Below, in pieces: positions 34,196-42,557 of a stretch of 64,000 bases of DNA. Position 1 is the first letter of the stretch; every line of letters begins with the position of its first letter. The stretch spans positions 1 to 64,000 of the forward strand of contig JAEYUC010000057.1 in the NCBI GenBank assembly GCA_023433705.1, read 5' to 3'. The notes under the pieces were generated by a model, which ran no database searches, was not told the DNA's origin, and was given only the letters and a program-made list of their open reading frames with translations. Position numbers and translations under genes: made by a program. Source of the stretch: Pseudomonadota bacterium. Lineage in GTDB: Bacteria > Pseudomonadota > Gammaproteobacteria > Steroidobacterales > Steroidobacteraceae.

Positions 34196-35388
34196 CAATC
34201 CCGCAACGCCATGGCCGGGTCCGCGAGTTTCCGCGGATCCGGCCGCGCCCGGGCCGGGATCATCTTGCGCGCGGCCATCTGGTCCTTCGTGTGATTCACG
34301 GTTTCGACGGCGATCAGCTCGCCGTCCCGGAGATAGCAGACGCTGAAGGCGCGCGTCGCCGGGTCGCCGCGCAGCACGGCCGTGTCGAAGCCGGCCGCCA
34401 GTCCGACGATGACCATCTTGAGGTCGTACTGATCCGACCAGAACCACGGCACCTTGTCGTGCACGGTAGCTAGTCCGAGCATGTTGAGCGCGGCGCTGGT
34501 TGCCTGCTCGAACGCGTTGTCGACCGATTCAAGGCGCACACGCATCCCGTAGCGCACGCTCGGGTGCCGCGTGCAGTCGCCCGCCGCCCAGATGTCGGGG
34601 TCCGAGGTGCGGCAGTATTCGTCCACCAGGATGCCGTCGTCGCATGCGATCCCCGCATCCCGCGCGAGCGAATCAGCCGGCACCACCCCGATCGCCGCCA
34701 GCACGAAGTCTTCCCGGATTTCGGTGCCAGGGACCGGAAGCCGGTAAAAGTCGCCGCAGCGGATCTCGACTCCGTGGCGCGCGTGTTCTGCTTCGTAGAA
34801 GCGGGACACGGCCGGTGAAACGACCCGCGACATCACGCGATCGGCGGCTTCGAACACGGTGACCTCGAGCCCGGCCTCGCGCAGGGTTGCGGCGGATTCG
34901 AGGCCGATGTAGCCGCCGCCGATGATGACGGCCCTCCGGCCCGGCGCCATTTCCCGTCGCAGCAGTTCAACGTCCATCGCGGTGCGCAGGTAGAGCGGCC
35001 GGACCGACTCCCAATCCTGGGGCAACAGGCGCGGCCGGCTCCCGGTTGCGATCAGCAGGTGGTCGTACTCGATCGATGTGCCATCCGCGATTTCCACGCG
35101 GTGCCGCTCGCGATCGATGCGCACCGCGGCGAAGCCGAGTCTCAGGTCGATGCCGTGCGCGAGGTAGTGGTCCATGTGACGGATGAGCAGCCGATCGCGC
35201 TCGAGGGTGCCCGCCAGATATTTCTTCGAAAGTGGTGGGCGCTGGTAGGGCAGCAGATCTTCGTCGCCAATCAACGTGATAGGCCCGGTGTGGCCACGCC
35301 TGCGCAACGTTTCGATGGCTTGCGAGGCAGCTTGTCCGGCCCCGACGATGACCACCCGCGGATTCATTGGCACGTTCATCCTATTCAC
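34192..35388 (-). CDS. FAD/NAD(P)-dependent ferredoxin-type reductase
   Basis: 398-residue pyridine nucleotide-disulfide oxidoreductase without the redox disulfide, like the reductases of dioxygenases and rubredoxin/ferredoxin systems. FAD-binding VVIVGAGQAASQAIETLRRRG at the N-terminus, NAD-binding VIIGGGYIGLESAATLREAG near 150-175, and FAD-contact IWAAGDCTRHP around 275. No ferredoxin or oxygenase gene is adjacent, so the electron acceptor is unknown. The start may be the ATG at 35388 or the internal ones at 35379 or 35367. Confidence 0.87.
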   Translation of the reverse strand: MNRMNVPMNPRVVIVGAGQAASQAIETLRRRGHTGPITLIGDEDLLPYQRPPLSKKYLAGTLERDRLLIRHMDHYLAHGIDLRLGFAAVRIDRERHRVEIADGTSIEYDHLLIATGSRPRLLPQDWESVRPLYLRTAMDVELLRREMAPGRRAVIIGGGYIGLESAATLREAGLEVTVFEAADRVMSRVVSPAVSRFYEAEHARHGVEIRCGDFYRLPVPGTEIREDFVLAAIGVVPADSLARDAGIACDDGILVDEYCRTSDPDIWAAGDCTRHPSVRYGMRVRLESVDNAFEQATSAALNMLGLATVHDKVPWFWSDQYDLKMVIVGLAAGFDTAVLRGDPATRAFSVCYLRDGELIAVETVNHTKDQMAARKMIPARARPDPRKLADPAMALRDC

Positions 35389-35457
35389 ACCGTATAGATA
35401 AGAGAGTCCACTCGCTGGGGTAGCGTCGCACCATTGTTGGGCGCACGGCGTTCCCCC

Positions 35458-35472
35458 GCGCCAATTTGGTGC
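35458..35472 (+). promoter_or_regulatory. Probable NtrC-binding site upstream of glnK
   Basis: GCGCCAATTTGGTGC is a near-perfect dyad matching the NtrC pattern GCACC-N5-GGTGC with one mismatch. A weaker half-matching copy (GCACCATTGTTGGGC) begins at about 35428. Both lie about 65-110 bases upstream of the sigma-54 promoter, the normal enhancer position. Confidence 0.6.
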
Positions 35473-35535
35473 TCGCCAGCCCCACGATCAAAGGCCCAAA
35501 CGCTGAATTGCCGCTATGTTGGGCTTTCGGGATAC

Positions 35536-35551
35536 TGGCACGGAAGCTGCA
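35536..35551 (+). promoter_or_regulatory. Sigma-54 promoter of glnK
   Basis: TGGCACGGAAGCTGCA fits the sigma-54 consensus TGGCACG-N4-TTGC, with the essential GG and GC dinucleotides separated by 10 bases. It lies about 75 bases before the glnK start. Combined with the upstream NtrC-like site, this points to nitrogen-limitation control. Confidence 0.82.
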
Positions 35552-35624
35552 CTGCGATTAGGGCTCGCCGATGTCGGCGTCGACTCCATCGAAAGACTGG
35601 CAATAAAGAATTGGGAGAAAAGAA

Positions 35625-35963
35625 ATGAAATTGGTCACCGCCATCATCAAGCCTTTCAAGCTCGACGACGTCCGTGCGGCGCTGTCCGAGATAGGCGTTT
35701 CCGGAATGACGGTGACGGAGGTGAAGGGTTTCGGTCGCCAGCGCGGTCATACCGAGCTGTATCGTGGCGCCGAATACGTCGTCGACTTCGTCCCGAAGAC
35801 CAAAATTGAAGTAGCCGTGCGCAGCGATCTCGTCGACCAGGTGGTCGAAGCGATCCTGAAAGCCGCCAAGACCGGCAAGGTCGGCGACGGCAAGATCTTC
35901 ATCACCGATATCGATCGCGTGATCCGCATTCGTACCGGTGAAACGGATAACTCGGCTTTGTAA
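35625..35963 (+). CDS. glnK: Nitrogen regulatory protein P-II
   Basis: 112-residue trimeric signal protein that reports 2-oxoglutarate, ATP and glutamine status. Has the uridylylation site Tyr51 in the T-loop (HTELYRGAEY), the B-loop KTGKVGDGKIF and the C-terminal IRIRTGE signature. Preceded by a sigma-54 promoter and followed by amt, the classic glnK-amt pair, in which uncharged GlnK blocks the ammonium channel. glnK rather than glnB is chosen from this context. Confidence 0.93.
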   Translation: MKLVTAIIKPFKLDDVRAALSEIGVSGMTVTEVKGFGRQRGHTELYRGAEYVVDFVPKTKIEVAVRSDLVDQVVEAILKAAKTGKVGDGKIFITDIDRVIRIRTGETDNSAL

Positions 35964-35986
35964 CGGGCTCGCGCCCGGGATTCAAC

Positions 35987-36017
35987 GAGCGCCCGTTCAC
36001 TTGCGTGACGGGCGCTC
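35987..36017 (+). terminator. Long hairpin between glnK and amt
   Basis: GAGCGCCCGTTCAC (35987-36000) pairs with GTGACGGGCGCTC (36005-36017) through a 4-base loop with one bulged T. No T-run follows. It may be an attenuator or mRNA-processing element that reduces amt expression relative to glnK. Confidence 0.5.
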
Positions 36018-36120
36018 TGCTAACTAGATAAAAAAGCGGGCTTCGTTCTCTGACAGGGGCGGGCGCTCGTACATGAGCTGGATTGCGGCGACTGCCAGCC
36101 GCCAGACGAGGGGATCAAAA

Positions 36121-37425
36121 ATGAGTGCTTCTAACTACCGGGCGCCGGCTGCGCTCGGCTTGCTGCTGTGCCCGTTGATTTCGTACGCGCAGGATGGCGC
36201 GCCCGTGGTCGATAAAGGCGACACCGCCTGGATCATCGCCGCGACCGCGCTGGTGCTGTTCATGACGTTGCCCGGACTCGCGTTGTTCTACGCGGGGCTC
36301 GTTCGGTCGAAGAACGTGCTCTCCATTCTCATGCAGTGCTTCGCCATCACCGGCGTCGCTTCGCTGCTGTGGATGACGGTCGGATATTCGCTGGTGTTCA
36401 CCGACGGCGGCGGCGCGCAGTCGCTCATCGGCGGCCTCGACAAGGCCTTCCTGCAGGGCGTCACGCGTGATTCGCTGTCGGGGACGATTCCCGAGACCGT
36501 GTTCGTCATGTTCCAGATGACCTTCGCCGTCATCACGCCCGCGCTCGTGATCGGCGGCTTCGCGGAGCGCATGCGCTTCTCCGCCGTGCTCGGCTTCTCC
36601 GCGCTGTGGCTGCTGCTGGTGTACGTCCCGCTCGCGCATTGGGTGTGGGGTGGCGGCTGGCTGGCCCAGCTCGGCGTCATGGATTTCGCGGGTGGCATCG
36701 TCGTGCACGTGAGCGCCGGCGTCTCCGCGCTGATCTGCGCGCTCGTGCTCGGCAAGCGCCGCGGATTCCCGCACACGGCGATGACGCCGCACAGCCTGCC
36801 GCTCACGGTGGCGGGCGCGGGCATGCTGTGGGTGGGCTGGTTCGGCTTCAACGCGGGCAGCGCGCTGGCCGCGAACGGCTCGGCCGGCATGGCGATGGTG
36901 ACCACGCACATGGGCGCCTCGGCCGGTGCGCTCGCGTGGATGTTCATCGAGTGGAAGAAGTACGGTAAGCCGTCGATGCTGGGTGTCGTCACCGGCATGG
37001 TCGCGGGTCTCGGCACGATCACGCCGGCCTCGGGCTTCGTCGGGCCGCTGGGCGCGGTGGCGATCGGCCTCTCGGCGGGCACGGTCTGCTTCTACGCAAC
37101 GCAATTCCTGAAGCGCAAGCTCGAGGTCGACGACTCGCTCGATGTCTCGCCGGTTCACGGCGTCGGCGGCGTGGTCGGCACGCTGCTCACGGGCGTGTTC
37201 GCGGCCGTGAGCCTCGGCGGCACCGGGTTCCCCGTGCAGCAGTCGATCGGCGCGCAGGTCGGCGTGCAGGCGCTCGGCATCGTGGTCGCCTCCGCCTGGT
37301 GCGTGCTGCTCACGTGGATCATCCTCAAGCTGATGGACGTACTTTTCGGGCTGCGCGTGTCGGAAGAAAAGGAAACCGAGGGCCTCGACCTCGCCGAGCA
37401 CGGCGAGCGGGGATACTCTGCGTAA
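36121..37425 (+). CDS. amt: Ammonium transporter (Amt/MEP/Rh)
   Basis: 434 residues with a signal peptide (LGLLLCPLISYAQ) and 11 membrane helices. Family motifs are present: DTAWIIAATALVLFMTLPGL, AVITPALVIGGFAERMRF and the second pore His region in VSPVHGVGGVVGTLLTG. The ATG at 36121 is used because the signal peptide begins there; an upstream in-frame ATG at 36073 is unlikely. Located 157 bases after glnK with a hairpin between; GlnK should gate this channel. Confidence 0.94.
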   Translation: MSASNYRAPAALGLLLCPLISYAQDGAPVVDKGDTAWIIAATALVLFMTLPGLALFYAGLVRSKNVLSILMQCFAITGVASLLWMTVGYSLVFTDGGGAQSLIGGLDKAFLQGVTRDSLSGTIPETVFVMFQMTFAVITPALVIGGFAERMRFSAVLGFSALWLLLVYVPLAHWVWGGGWLAQLGVMDFAGGIVVHVSAGVSALICALVLGKRRGFPHTAMTPHSLPLTVAGAGMLWVGWFGFNAGSALAANGSAGMAMVTTHMGASAGALAWMFIEWKKYGKPSMLGVVTGMVAGLGTITPASGFVGPLGAVAIGLSAGTVCFYATQFLKRKLEVDDSLDVSPVHGVGGVVGTLLTGVFAAVSLGGTGFPVQQSIGAQVGVQALGIVVASAWCVLLTWIILKLMDVLFGLRVSEEKETEGLDLAEHGERGYSA

Positions 37426-37449
37426 TCGTCCTCGTTCCAGGAGAGCCGC

Positions 37450-38427
37450 ATGCCTCGCGCCATTCGTATTCATGAAACGGGTGGAGCCGAGGTCATGCGG
37501 CTCGAGGACGTCGAGGTAGCCCCGCCCGCCGCGGACGAAGTGCAATTGCGGCACACGGCCATCGGCATCAACTTCATCGATGTCTACGACCGCACGGGCT
37601 TCTACCCGCAGCCGTTGCCCGCGGGACTGGGTCGCGAAGGCGCGGGCGTCATCACGGCGGTCGGGCGCAAGGTTCGCGGCCTGAAACCCGGCCAACGCGT
37701 CGCCTACGTCACGGCGCAGCCGGGCAGCTACTGCGAAGTGCGCAACGTGCCGGCGGAGCGCGTCGTGAAGGTCCCGGCGGGCGTGTCCGACGAGCAGGCG
37801 GCGGTGCTCATGCTCAAGGGAATGACAGCCTGCTATCTACTGCGGCACACGTGCGACGTGAAGCGCGGCGACGTGATCGTGGTGCACGCGGCCGCGGGCG
37901 GCGTCGGCTCGCTGCTCTGCCAATGGGGCCGCGCGCTCGGCGCCACGGTCATCGGTGTCGTCGGCAGCGAGGACAAGGCCAGGCTCGCGAAGCGCAACGG
38001 CTGCAAACACGTGCTGATACGCAACCGCGATGAAATCGCGGCGTCGGTGAAGAAGTTCACCAAGGGCCTCGGCGCACACGTCATCTACGACGCAGTGGGC
38101 AAGGACACCTTCTTCGAATCCCTCGATTGCCTGCGCAAGCGCGGCCTCATGGTGAGCTACGGCAGTTCGTCCGGCCCGGTGGCGCCGATTTCACCCGCGG
38201 AGCTCGTCAAGCGCGGCTCATTGTTCCTCACACGCCCGACGTTGTTCGACTACACCGCGGACCGAACGGATCTCGAGCGGATGGCGCGCGAAACGTTCTC
38301 GGCGGTGAAGAAAAAGTGGGTGAAGGTCCGGATCAACCAGCGTTATGCGCTGGCCGACGCGCAACGCGCGCACGAGGACCTGGAAGCCCGCCGCACCACC
38401 GGGGCCTCCGTCATCGTCCCCGCTTGA
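37450..38427 (+). CDS. qor: NADPH:quinone oxidoreductase (zeta-crystallin type, MDR family)
   Basis: 325-residue zinc-free medium-chain reductase. N-terminal GroES-like domain (MPRAIRIHETGGAEVMRLEDV), FYPQPLPAGLGREGAGVI, and a Rossmann fold with VVHAAAGGVGSLLCQWG (about 145-160). Reduces quinones or enones with NADPH. A GGAG site lies upstream of the ATG, 24 bases after amt. Convergent with the altered serine hydrolase, overlapping by 17 bases. Confidence 0.92.
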   Translation: MPRAIRIHETGGAEVMRLEDVEVAPPAADEVQLRHTAIGINFIDVYDRTGFYPQPLPAGLGREGAGVITAVGRKVRGLKPGQRVAYVTAQPGSYCEVRNVPAERVVKVPAGVSDEQAAVLMLKGMTACYLLRHTCDVKRGDVIVVHAAAGGVGSLLCQWGRALGATVIGVVGSEDKARLAKRNGCKHVLIRNRDEIAASVKKFTKGLGAHVIYDAVGKDTFFESLDCLRKRGLMVSYGSSSGPVAPISPAELVKRGSLFLTRPTLFDYTADRTDLERMARETFSAVKKKWVKVRINQRYALADAQRAHEDLEARRTTGASVIVPA

Positions 38428-39340
38428 TGGCGAATTGCGCAGTCTCCTCGACGATCTGATCCAGCGGTACGCGCGAGGCGTTGCCGGTCCAGGCGATCGA
38501 GATGCGGCGGTCGGGGAAATGGCAGACCGCCGACGCGAATGACTCGATGGCGCCGCGGGCGCAGAACGCCGCAAAACCCGCGATCGTCGCGGGCTGCATT
38601 CCGATTCCCGGGCCGCCGTCCTCGCCGCGCATCGAGGCGAGACTGTGCGGCGTCACCACCCTTCCCGCGAACAGCGCGTCCATGAAGATGACGAGGTCAG
38701 AGGCGTTCGAGACGATACCGCTGGCGCCGCCGCCGGTGCCCGGGTCCGCGACCGGATCGGGCCGCCACCCCTCCGCCGCCCAGTGATAGGACGCCGCCTC
38801 GAGTGACTGCGCCAGGCCGGAACCGGCGAAGTAGGTGCGGGCCAGCCCCAGCTTCCCGGCGATCTGTCGAACCAGGATGTCGGCGAGCGGCCGTTCCGCC
38901 ACCTTCTCGAGCATGCGGCCGAGCAGTAGATAGTTGTACGCGGATGATTCACCCTGCGATCGCAACATGTCGCGGTAGGTGATGTCGATCGCGCCCGGCT
39001 CGTCGGGGAAAAATTCCGCGAGCCGGTTGTCCAGCGTGATGGTGCCGCGCTCGGCAAACTGCAGCACGAGTGCCGCGGTGAACAGCTGGCTCACCTCGCC
39101 GATGCGGTAACGCGTCCCGGCGTCCGCGGGCTGCGGCACGCCATTCTCGAGGGTCGCGAAGCCCACCGACCGGCGGTACTTTACGGTACCGCGCTCGGCG
39201 ACCGCGAAGCTGCCGCTGATCTGCCCGTCCTTTTCCGTGAAATACGCGTCGAGTTTCGCGTTCTGAGCTGCGCTTTGTGGCGCGAACGCGGCGAGGAACA
39301 AAAGCGCCGCGAAAGCGGATGACCGATGGATTGAACGCAC
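38411..39340 (-). CDS. Serine hydrolase fold protein with altered active site (probable pseudoenzyme)
   Basis: Beta-lactamase/PBP-like fold, about 309 residues from the GTG at 39340, where a signal peptide begins (FAALLFLAAFAPQSAAQ); an earlier GTG at 39406 lies in front of a strong hairpin. At the SxxK position, where the working paralogue (22067-23539) has STSK, this protein reads EVSQ: Ser is replaced by Glu and Lys by Gln. The neighbouring YNYLLLGR motif remains. Catalysis by the usual route is therefore unlikely. Last gene of a blaI-M56 operon, so a ligand-binding or sensory role is possible. Confidence 0.78.
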   Translation of the reverse strand: MRSIHRSSAFAALLFLAAFAPQSAAQNAKLDAYFTEKDGQISGSFAVAERGTVKYRRSVGFATLENGVPQPADAGTRYRIGEVSQLFTAALVLQFAERGTITLDNRLAEFFPDEPGAIDITYRDMLRSQGESSAYNYLLLGRMLEKVAERPLADILVRQIAGKLGLARTYFAGSGLAQSLEAASYHWAAEGWRPDPVADPGTGGGASGIVSNASDLVIFMDALFAGRVVTPHSLASMRGEDGGPGIGMQPATIAGFAAFCARGAIESFASAVCHFPDRRISIAWTGNASRVPLDQIVEETAQFAIKRGR

Positions 39341-39371
39341 GTCGCGAGGATAACCCACGACGTTTTCGAAG

Positions 39372-39397
39372 GGCCGCCGGCGCGAGCGCCGGCGGCC
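39372..39397 (-). terminator. Perfect GC hairpin after the second M56 gene
   Basis: GGCCGCCGGCG (39372-39382) pairs with CGCCGGCGGCC (39387-39397) across a 4-base loop, just after the M56 stop codon and before the signal peptide of the next protein. No T-run on the minus strand, so read-through or mRNA stabilisation is as likely as termination. Confidence 0.5.
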
Positions 39398-39406
39398 GGA
39401 CTCCAC

Positions 39407-40999
39407 TCAGAAGCTCTGGAGCAGAGCTCCGTCGATCCTGCCGCTCTCGTCGAGATGAATCCGCCACGGGACCCGTCCTTTCTCGAAGCCGACTTCGTAC
39501 AGGTCCCAGCCCGTGGGACTCACGCCGCGGAAATCGACGGTCTGGATCGCGCCGAGATTCTCCATCGTCGCCTTGAGCGCCGGCAGTTGTTCGCGCGTGA
39601 CGCGCGCGAATTCCGGACTCATCTGATCGTAATCGGGGTTGCCCGATGCGAGACCCTTCATGAGCTTGATGAGCGCGGCCTCACTCGCGGGATTCGCGAC
39701 CTGGCTCCGCACTTTCGCGTCGAGCGACGCCTTGATCTGGGCCGCGGTTGCGTCATCGATGCGGGGCCAGGTGGGATTCTGTCCGTTCTGATGCAGCGTC
39801 ACGGCGCTGGCCGGGCCGGCGCCGTCGGTCTGGAAATCCAGTTGGGCATCGACCGCCTTGTAGAAGAACGACGATTCGCTCTCGGCGAAGATCTCCGCCT
39901 CGGGCTGTCCGGTGAGCTGGGCCAGCATCCGGTCGCCGTCGCGCCGCACGGTGAAGAGGAAGGTCGCTCCCACCTGGTAATGGCCGACGTAACGGTCCAG
40001 CGTCTCCGCCGGTAGTTTGATCGCGACGCGTGCGCTCTTCGCGGCTCCGCCACCTTGCGCCGCGGGCGCGTCCACGGCGTTCGGTGGGCTGACCTGTGCC
40101 GCGAGCGCGGTGAGCGCCAGCGAAATGCCAGCGAGCGCGGCGATGCCGGCGCGGCGCCACTTGACGGGTTTGCTGATCATGATTCGTATCCTCTCTTCGA
40201 GAAAAGTTTTGGATTCCGACATCGCCGCGACCGCGCCGATGTAGGCCGATTGGCGTTCACCCACGGAGATCAAGGTCTCTCCGTAGTGCGTGGGATCGAT
40301 ACCGCCGCGGAGCACGCGCGCGTCGCAATCGACTTCGATCGCGTAACGCAGCCGGCGCAACTGCCACCACAGGGGCAGGTTCCAGGGCATGAAAACCAGC
40401 AGCGCGAGCGCCAGCGTGAGGAGCTGCGGATCGCGCGCGTCGAGATGCGATTGTTCGTGCGCGATGACGGCGGCCTGGTGGCGCGGCAGCGCCATCGTCA
40501 CCCACTGTGGCACGACGATGCGCGGGCGCAGCAGGCCGACCACGGCTGGTCCCACACCCTCCGTGACGTAGACCTGCGCGCCCGCGACCGTGGCCGTGCG
40601 CCACCGGCGCCTGCGCAGGAACAGGTGCACGCCGCTCGCGATCAGCGCCAGCAGCATGGCCACCGAAGCGGCGCGCCAGGCGGTGGTCAGCAGCGAATCG
40701 AAATCGCGCCAGCCGGCGGGTTCGCCGGCGCTGCCGGAAATCCACGTCACCGGCGAGAGCACCTGCGTGGTGGCCTCGCGCAGCACGACCATGTTCTGCG
40801 CCACCTTCGGGCTCATCACGCTGGGTAGTTCGACCGTCACCGAGGCGATGACCGTGGGCAGCAGCAGCGAGGCGATGATGGCGGTGAGCCAGATCCAGCG
40901 CGTGCCACCGCGATAGAGCCGCGCGGCGCGTTCGGCGACGTACGCCCCCAGCGAGAGCAGCAGCGTCACCATGATCACGTACAGCATCCAGGCCAGCAT
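39407..40999 (-). CDS. M56 family metallopeptidase with DUF3471-like C-terminal domain
   Basis: 530 residues. Membrane helices at the N-terminus, a cytoplasmic zinc-peptidase domain with HEQSH (181-185) in VIAHEQSHLDARDP, further helices to about residue 300, then an extracytoplasmic tail. The tail begins with a DUF3471-like module (LPAETLDRYVGHYQVG, about 325-400), normally found at the end of serine hydrolases, followed by a second domain resembling the NTF2-like part of the hydrolase at 22067. The ATG follows the stop codon of the blaI paralogue without a gap. Probably the sensor protease that inactivates that repressor. Confidence 0.85.
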   Translation of the reverse strand: MLAWMLYVIMVTLLLSLGAYVAERAARLYRGGTRWIWLTAIIASLLLPTVIASVTVELPSVMSPKVAQNMVVLREATTQVLSPVTWISGSAGEPAGWRDFDSLLTTAWRAASVAMLLALIASGVHLFLRRRRWRTATVAGAQVYVTEGVGPAVVGLLRPRIVVPQWVTMALPRHQAAVIAHEQSHLDARDPQLLTLALALLVFMPWNLPLWWQLRRLRYAIEVDCDARVLRGGIDPTHYGETLISVGERQSAYIGAVAAMSESKTFLEERIRIMISKPVKWRRAGIAALAGISLALTALAAQVSPPNAVDAPAAQGGGAAKSARVAIKLPAETLDRYVGHYQVGATFLFTVRRDGDRMLAQLTGQPEAEIFAESESSFFYKAVDAQLDFQTDGAGPASAVTLHQNGQNPTWPRIDDATAAQIKASLDAKVRSQVANPASEAALIKLMKGLASGNPDYDQMSPEFARVTREQLPALKATMENLGAIQTVDFRGVSPTGWDLYEVGFEKGRVPWRIHLDESGRIDGALLQSF

Positions 41000-41386
41000 T
41001 CACTTCTCCTTGCCGGATTTCCTCGCGTCCGCGCTCTCCGCCAGCAGATCGCGCATGCGCTGGATCTGCTCCTTCGACAGCTTCTGGTCGGATACCAGGT
41101 GCGTGAACAGCAGTTCGGCCGAGCCCTTGAACAGCTTGCCGGTGAGATGCTGCAGCGCGCTCTTGCGCGCGGCGTTCTCCTTCACCGCGGCGTAGTAGCG
41201 GTGCACGCGTCCTTCTTCCTCGTGCTTCACGTAGCCCTTCTGTTCGAGCGTGCGCAGGATCGTGAGGACGGTGGTGTAGGCGAGGTCGTCCGCGAGATGC
41301 TCCTTGACCTCGTTGACCACGGAAGGACCGCGGTCCCAGAGCACCTGCATCACATCCGCTTCGCGGTCGGTCAGATAAATGTCCAC
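41000..41386 (-). CDS. BlaI/MecI-family transcriptional repressor, second copy
   Basis: 128-residue winged-helix protein (LTDREADVMQVLWDRGPSVV, TTVLTILRTLEQKGYVKHEEEG). GTG start. Paralogue of the repressor at 32070-32462 and likewise first in an operon with an M56 peptidase. Its promoter carries a perfect 18-bp palindrome (41396-41413) of the BlaI operator type, so it probably represses its own operon. Confidence 0.92.
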   Translation of the reverse strand: MDIYLTDREADVMQVLWDRGPSVVNEVKEHLADDLAYTTVLTILRTLEQKGYVKHEEEGRVHRYYAAVKENAARKSALQHLTGKLFKGSAELLFTHLVSDQKLSKEQIQRMRDLLAESADARKSGKEK

Positions 41387-41395
41387 GGCGCCTCA

Positions 41396-41441
41396 CTACT
41401 AGATGTCTAGTAGTAGACGGCACCGCACGGCCGCTTGTCAA
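41396..41441 (-). promoter_or_regulatory. Promoter and BlaI-type operator of the second blaI-M56 operon
   Basis: CTACTAGATGTCTAGTAG (41396-41413) is a perfect palindrome whose core TACTAGATGTCTAGTA fits the known TACTA..TAGTA operator form. On the minus strand a TTGACA -35 (41436-41441) and a TCTACT -10 (41412-41417, 18-base spacer) are seen. The operator overlaps the -10 edge and the start of transcription, as expected for repression. Confidence 0.75.
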
Positions 41442-41467
41442 CTATGGATATAGTAGTGAGCGCTGGC

Positions 41468-41794
41468 TCACTGCGGGGGGTGCTGATCCTTGGGCCGCTG
41501 GACGGCGGCCCGCATGAGCAACATGGCGGTGATCGGCGCGGTGGTGATCACGAACAGCGTGATCAGCACCTCGTGCACCACCGGCCGGCCGCCGCGCAGC
41601 GAGGCGATCAGCATCGAGGCGATCAGCACGGAGCCGATGCCGAGCGTGCTGCCCATCGAAGGGCCGTGCATGCGCTGGTAGAACTGCTTGAGCCGCACCA
41701 GGCCGAGCGAGCCGATCATCGTCAGCAAGCCGCCGAGGATCAGCAACACGGAGGCGATCAGCATCGCCCAGTCGGGGATCTCGTGACCGTTCAT
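41468..41794 (-). CDS. mrpG: Na+/H+ antiporter subunit G
   Basis: 108-residue membrane protein with three helices, MnhG/PhaG type (LGGLLTMIGSLGLVRLKQFYQRMHGPSMGSTLG). Last gene of the mrp operon; its ATG overlaps the mrpF stop. Part of the hetero-oligomeric Mrp complex, which extrudes Na+ or K+ in exchange for protons. Confidence 0.92.
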   Translation of the reverse strand: MNGHEIPDWAMLIASVLLILGGLLTMIGSLGLVRLKQFYQRMHGPSMGSTLGIGSVLIASMLIASLRGGRPVVHEVLITLFVITTAPITAMLLMRAAVQRPKDQHPPQ

Positions 41795-42072
41795 GGCTCG
41801 ATCGCCTCGCCGCGCAGCAGGAATTTCGACAATGCGATGGATCCCACGAACCCGAACAGCGCGATCAGCAGCGCGACGTCGAAGTAGATGGTCGTTCCGG
41901 AACGAATGCCGAGCACGAGCAGCGTCATCAGCCCGTTCACGTAGAAGGTGTCGAGCGCGAGCGCGCGGTCCTGCGCGCGCGGGCCGCGCAGCAGGCGCAC
42001 CGCGGCGAACGTCATCGCGAGCACGAAACACAGCTGCGCGAATCCGATGGCGAAGTCCAGGATTTCGTTCAT
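41791..42072 (-). CDS. mrpF: Na+/H+ antiporter subunit F
   Basis: 93-residue membrane protein with three helices, MnhF/PhaF type (RLLRGPRAQDRALALDTFY). It ends ERAIEP-like (GEAIEP) at 41791 and overlaps both neighbours by four bases. Small structural subunit of the Mrp complex. Confidence 0.92.
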   Translation of the reverse strand: MNEILDFAIGFAQLCFVLAMTFAAVRLLRGPRAQDRALALDTFYVNGLMTLLVLGIRSGTTIYFDVALLIALFGFVGSIALSKFLLRGEAIEP

Positions 42073-42557
42073 TCGAAGATCTCCATGAGCAGCTTTTCGT
42101 AGCGTTGCTTGATCGTGTCGATCCAGGCCGACTCGTCCCTGAGGTCGAGCACGTGCAGCGTGAGCGTCTTGCCGTCCGGGGTCAGATTCGCCCACACCGT
42201 GCCCGGCGTGGAGGTGACGATCGCGGCAAGCACGGCGAGGCCGTGCGGATCGCGCATGTCGAGCGGAATGTCGACGAAGCCGGAATGGATCTCGCGTCCG
42301 CGCGTGAGCCCGAGCACGATGCGCGCGACCGCGTAGTTCGACTGCACGATGTCGACGAATACCCGGCCGATCAGTCGCAACATGCTGCCGGGATGCCGCA
42401 GGCGCGGAATCAGCGGCCGCACGCTGCGGAATCCGAACGTCATCGTCATCGAGACGACGAAGCCGAGCAGCAGCTGTCCGACCGTGACGCGATCGACCAG
42501 CAACAGCCACATCGTCGTGAGCCCGGCTACCAGCAGCCATGGACGGCGATCGGTCAT
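42069..42557 (-). CDS. mrpE: Na+/H+ antiporter subunit E
   Basis: 162 residues: two N-terminal membrane helices, then a soluble domain with the family motif VTSTPGTVWANLTPDG and HVLDLRDE. MnhE/PhaE type. ATG overlaps the mrpD stop by four bases. Subunit of the Mrp antiporter. Confidence 0.93.
   Translation of the reverse strand: MTDRRPWLLVAGLTTMWLLLVDRVTVGQLLLGFVVSMTMTFGFRSVRPLIPRLRHPGSMLRLIGRVFVDIVQSNYAVARIVLGLTRGREIHSGFVDIPLDMRDPHGLAVLAAIVTSTPGTVWANLTPDGKTLTLHVLDLRDESAWIDTIKQRYEKLLMEIFE

Noticed and set aside
36115..37695. 526-codon frame opposite amt
   Set aside because: His/Arg/Glu-rich shadow of the Amt frame, with no recognisable domain.
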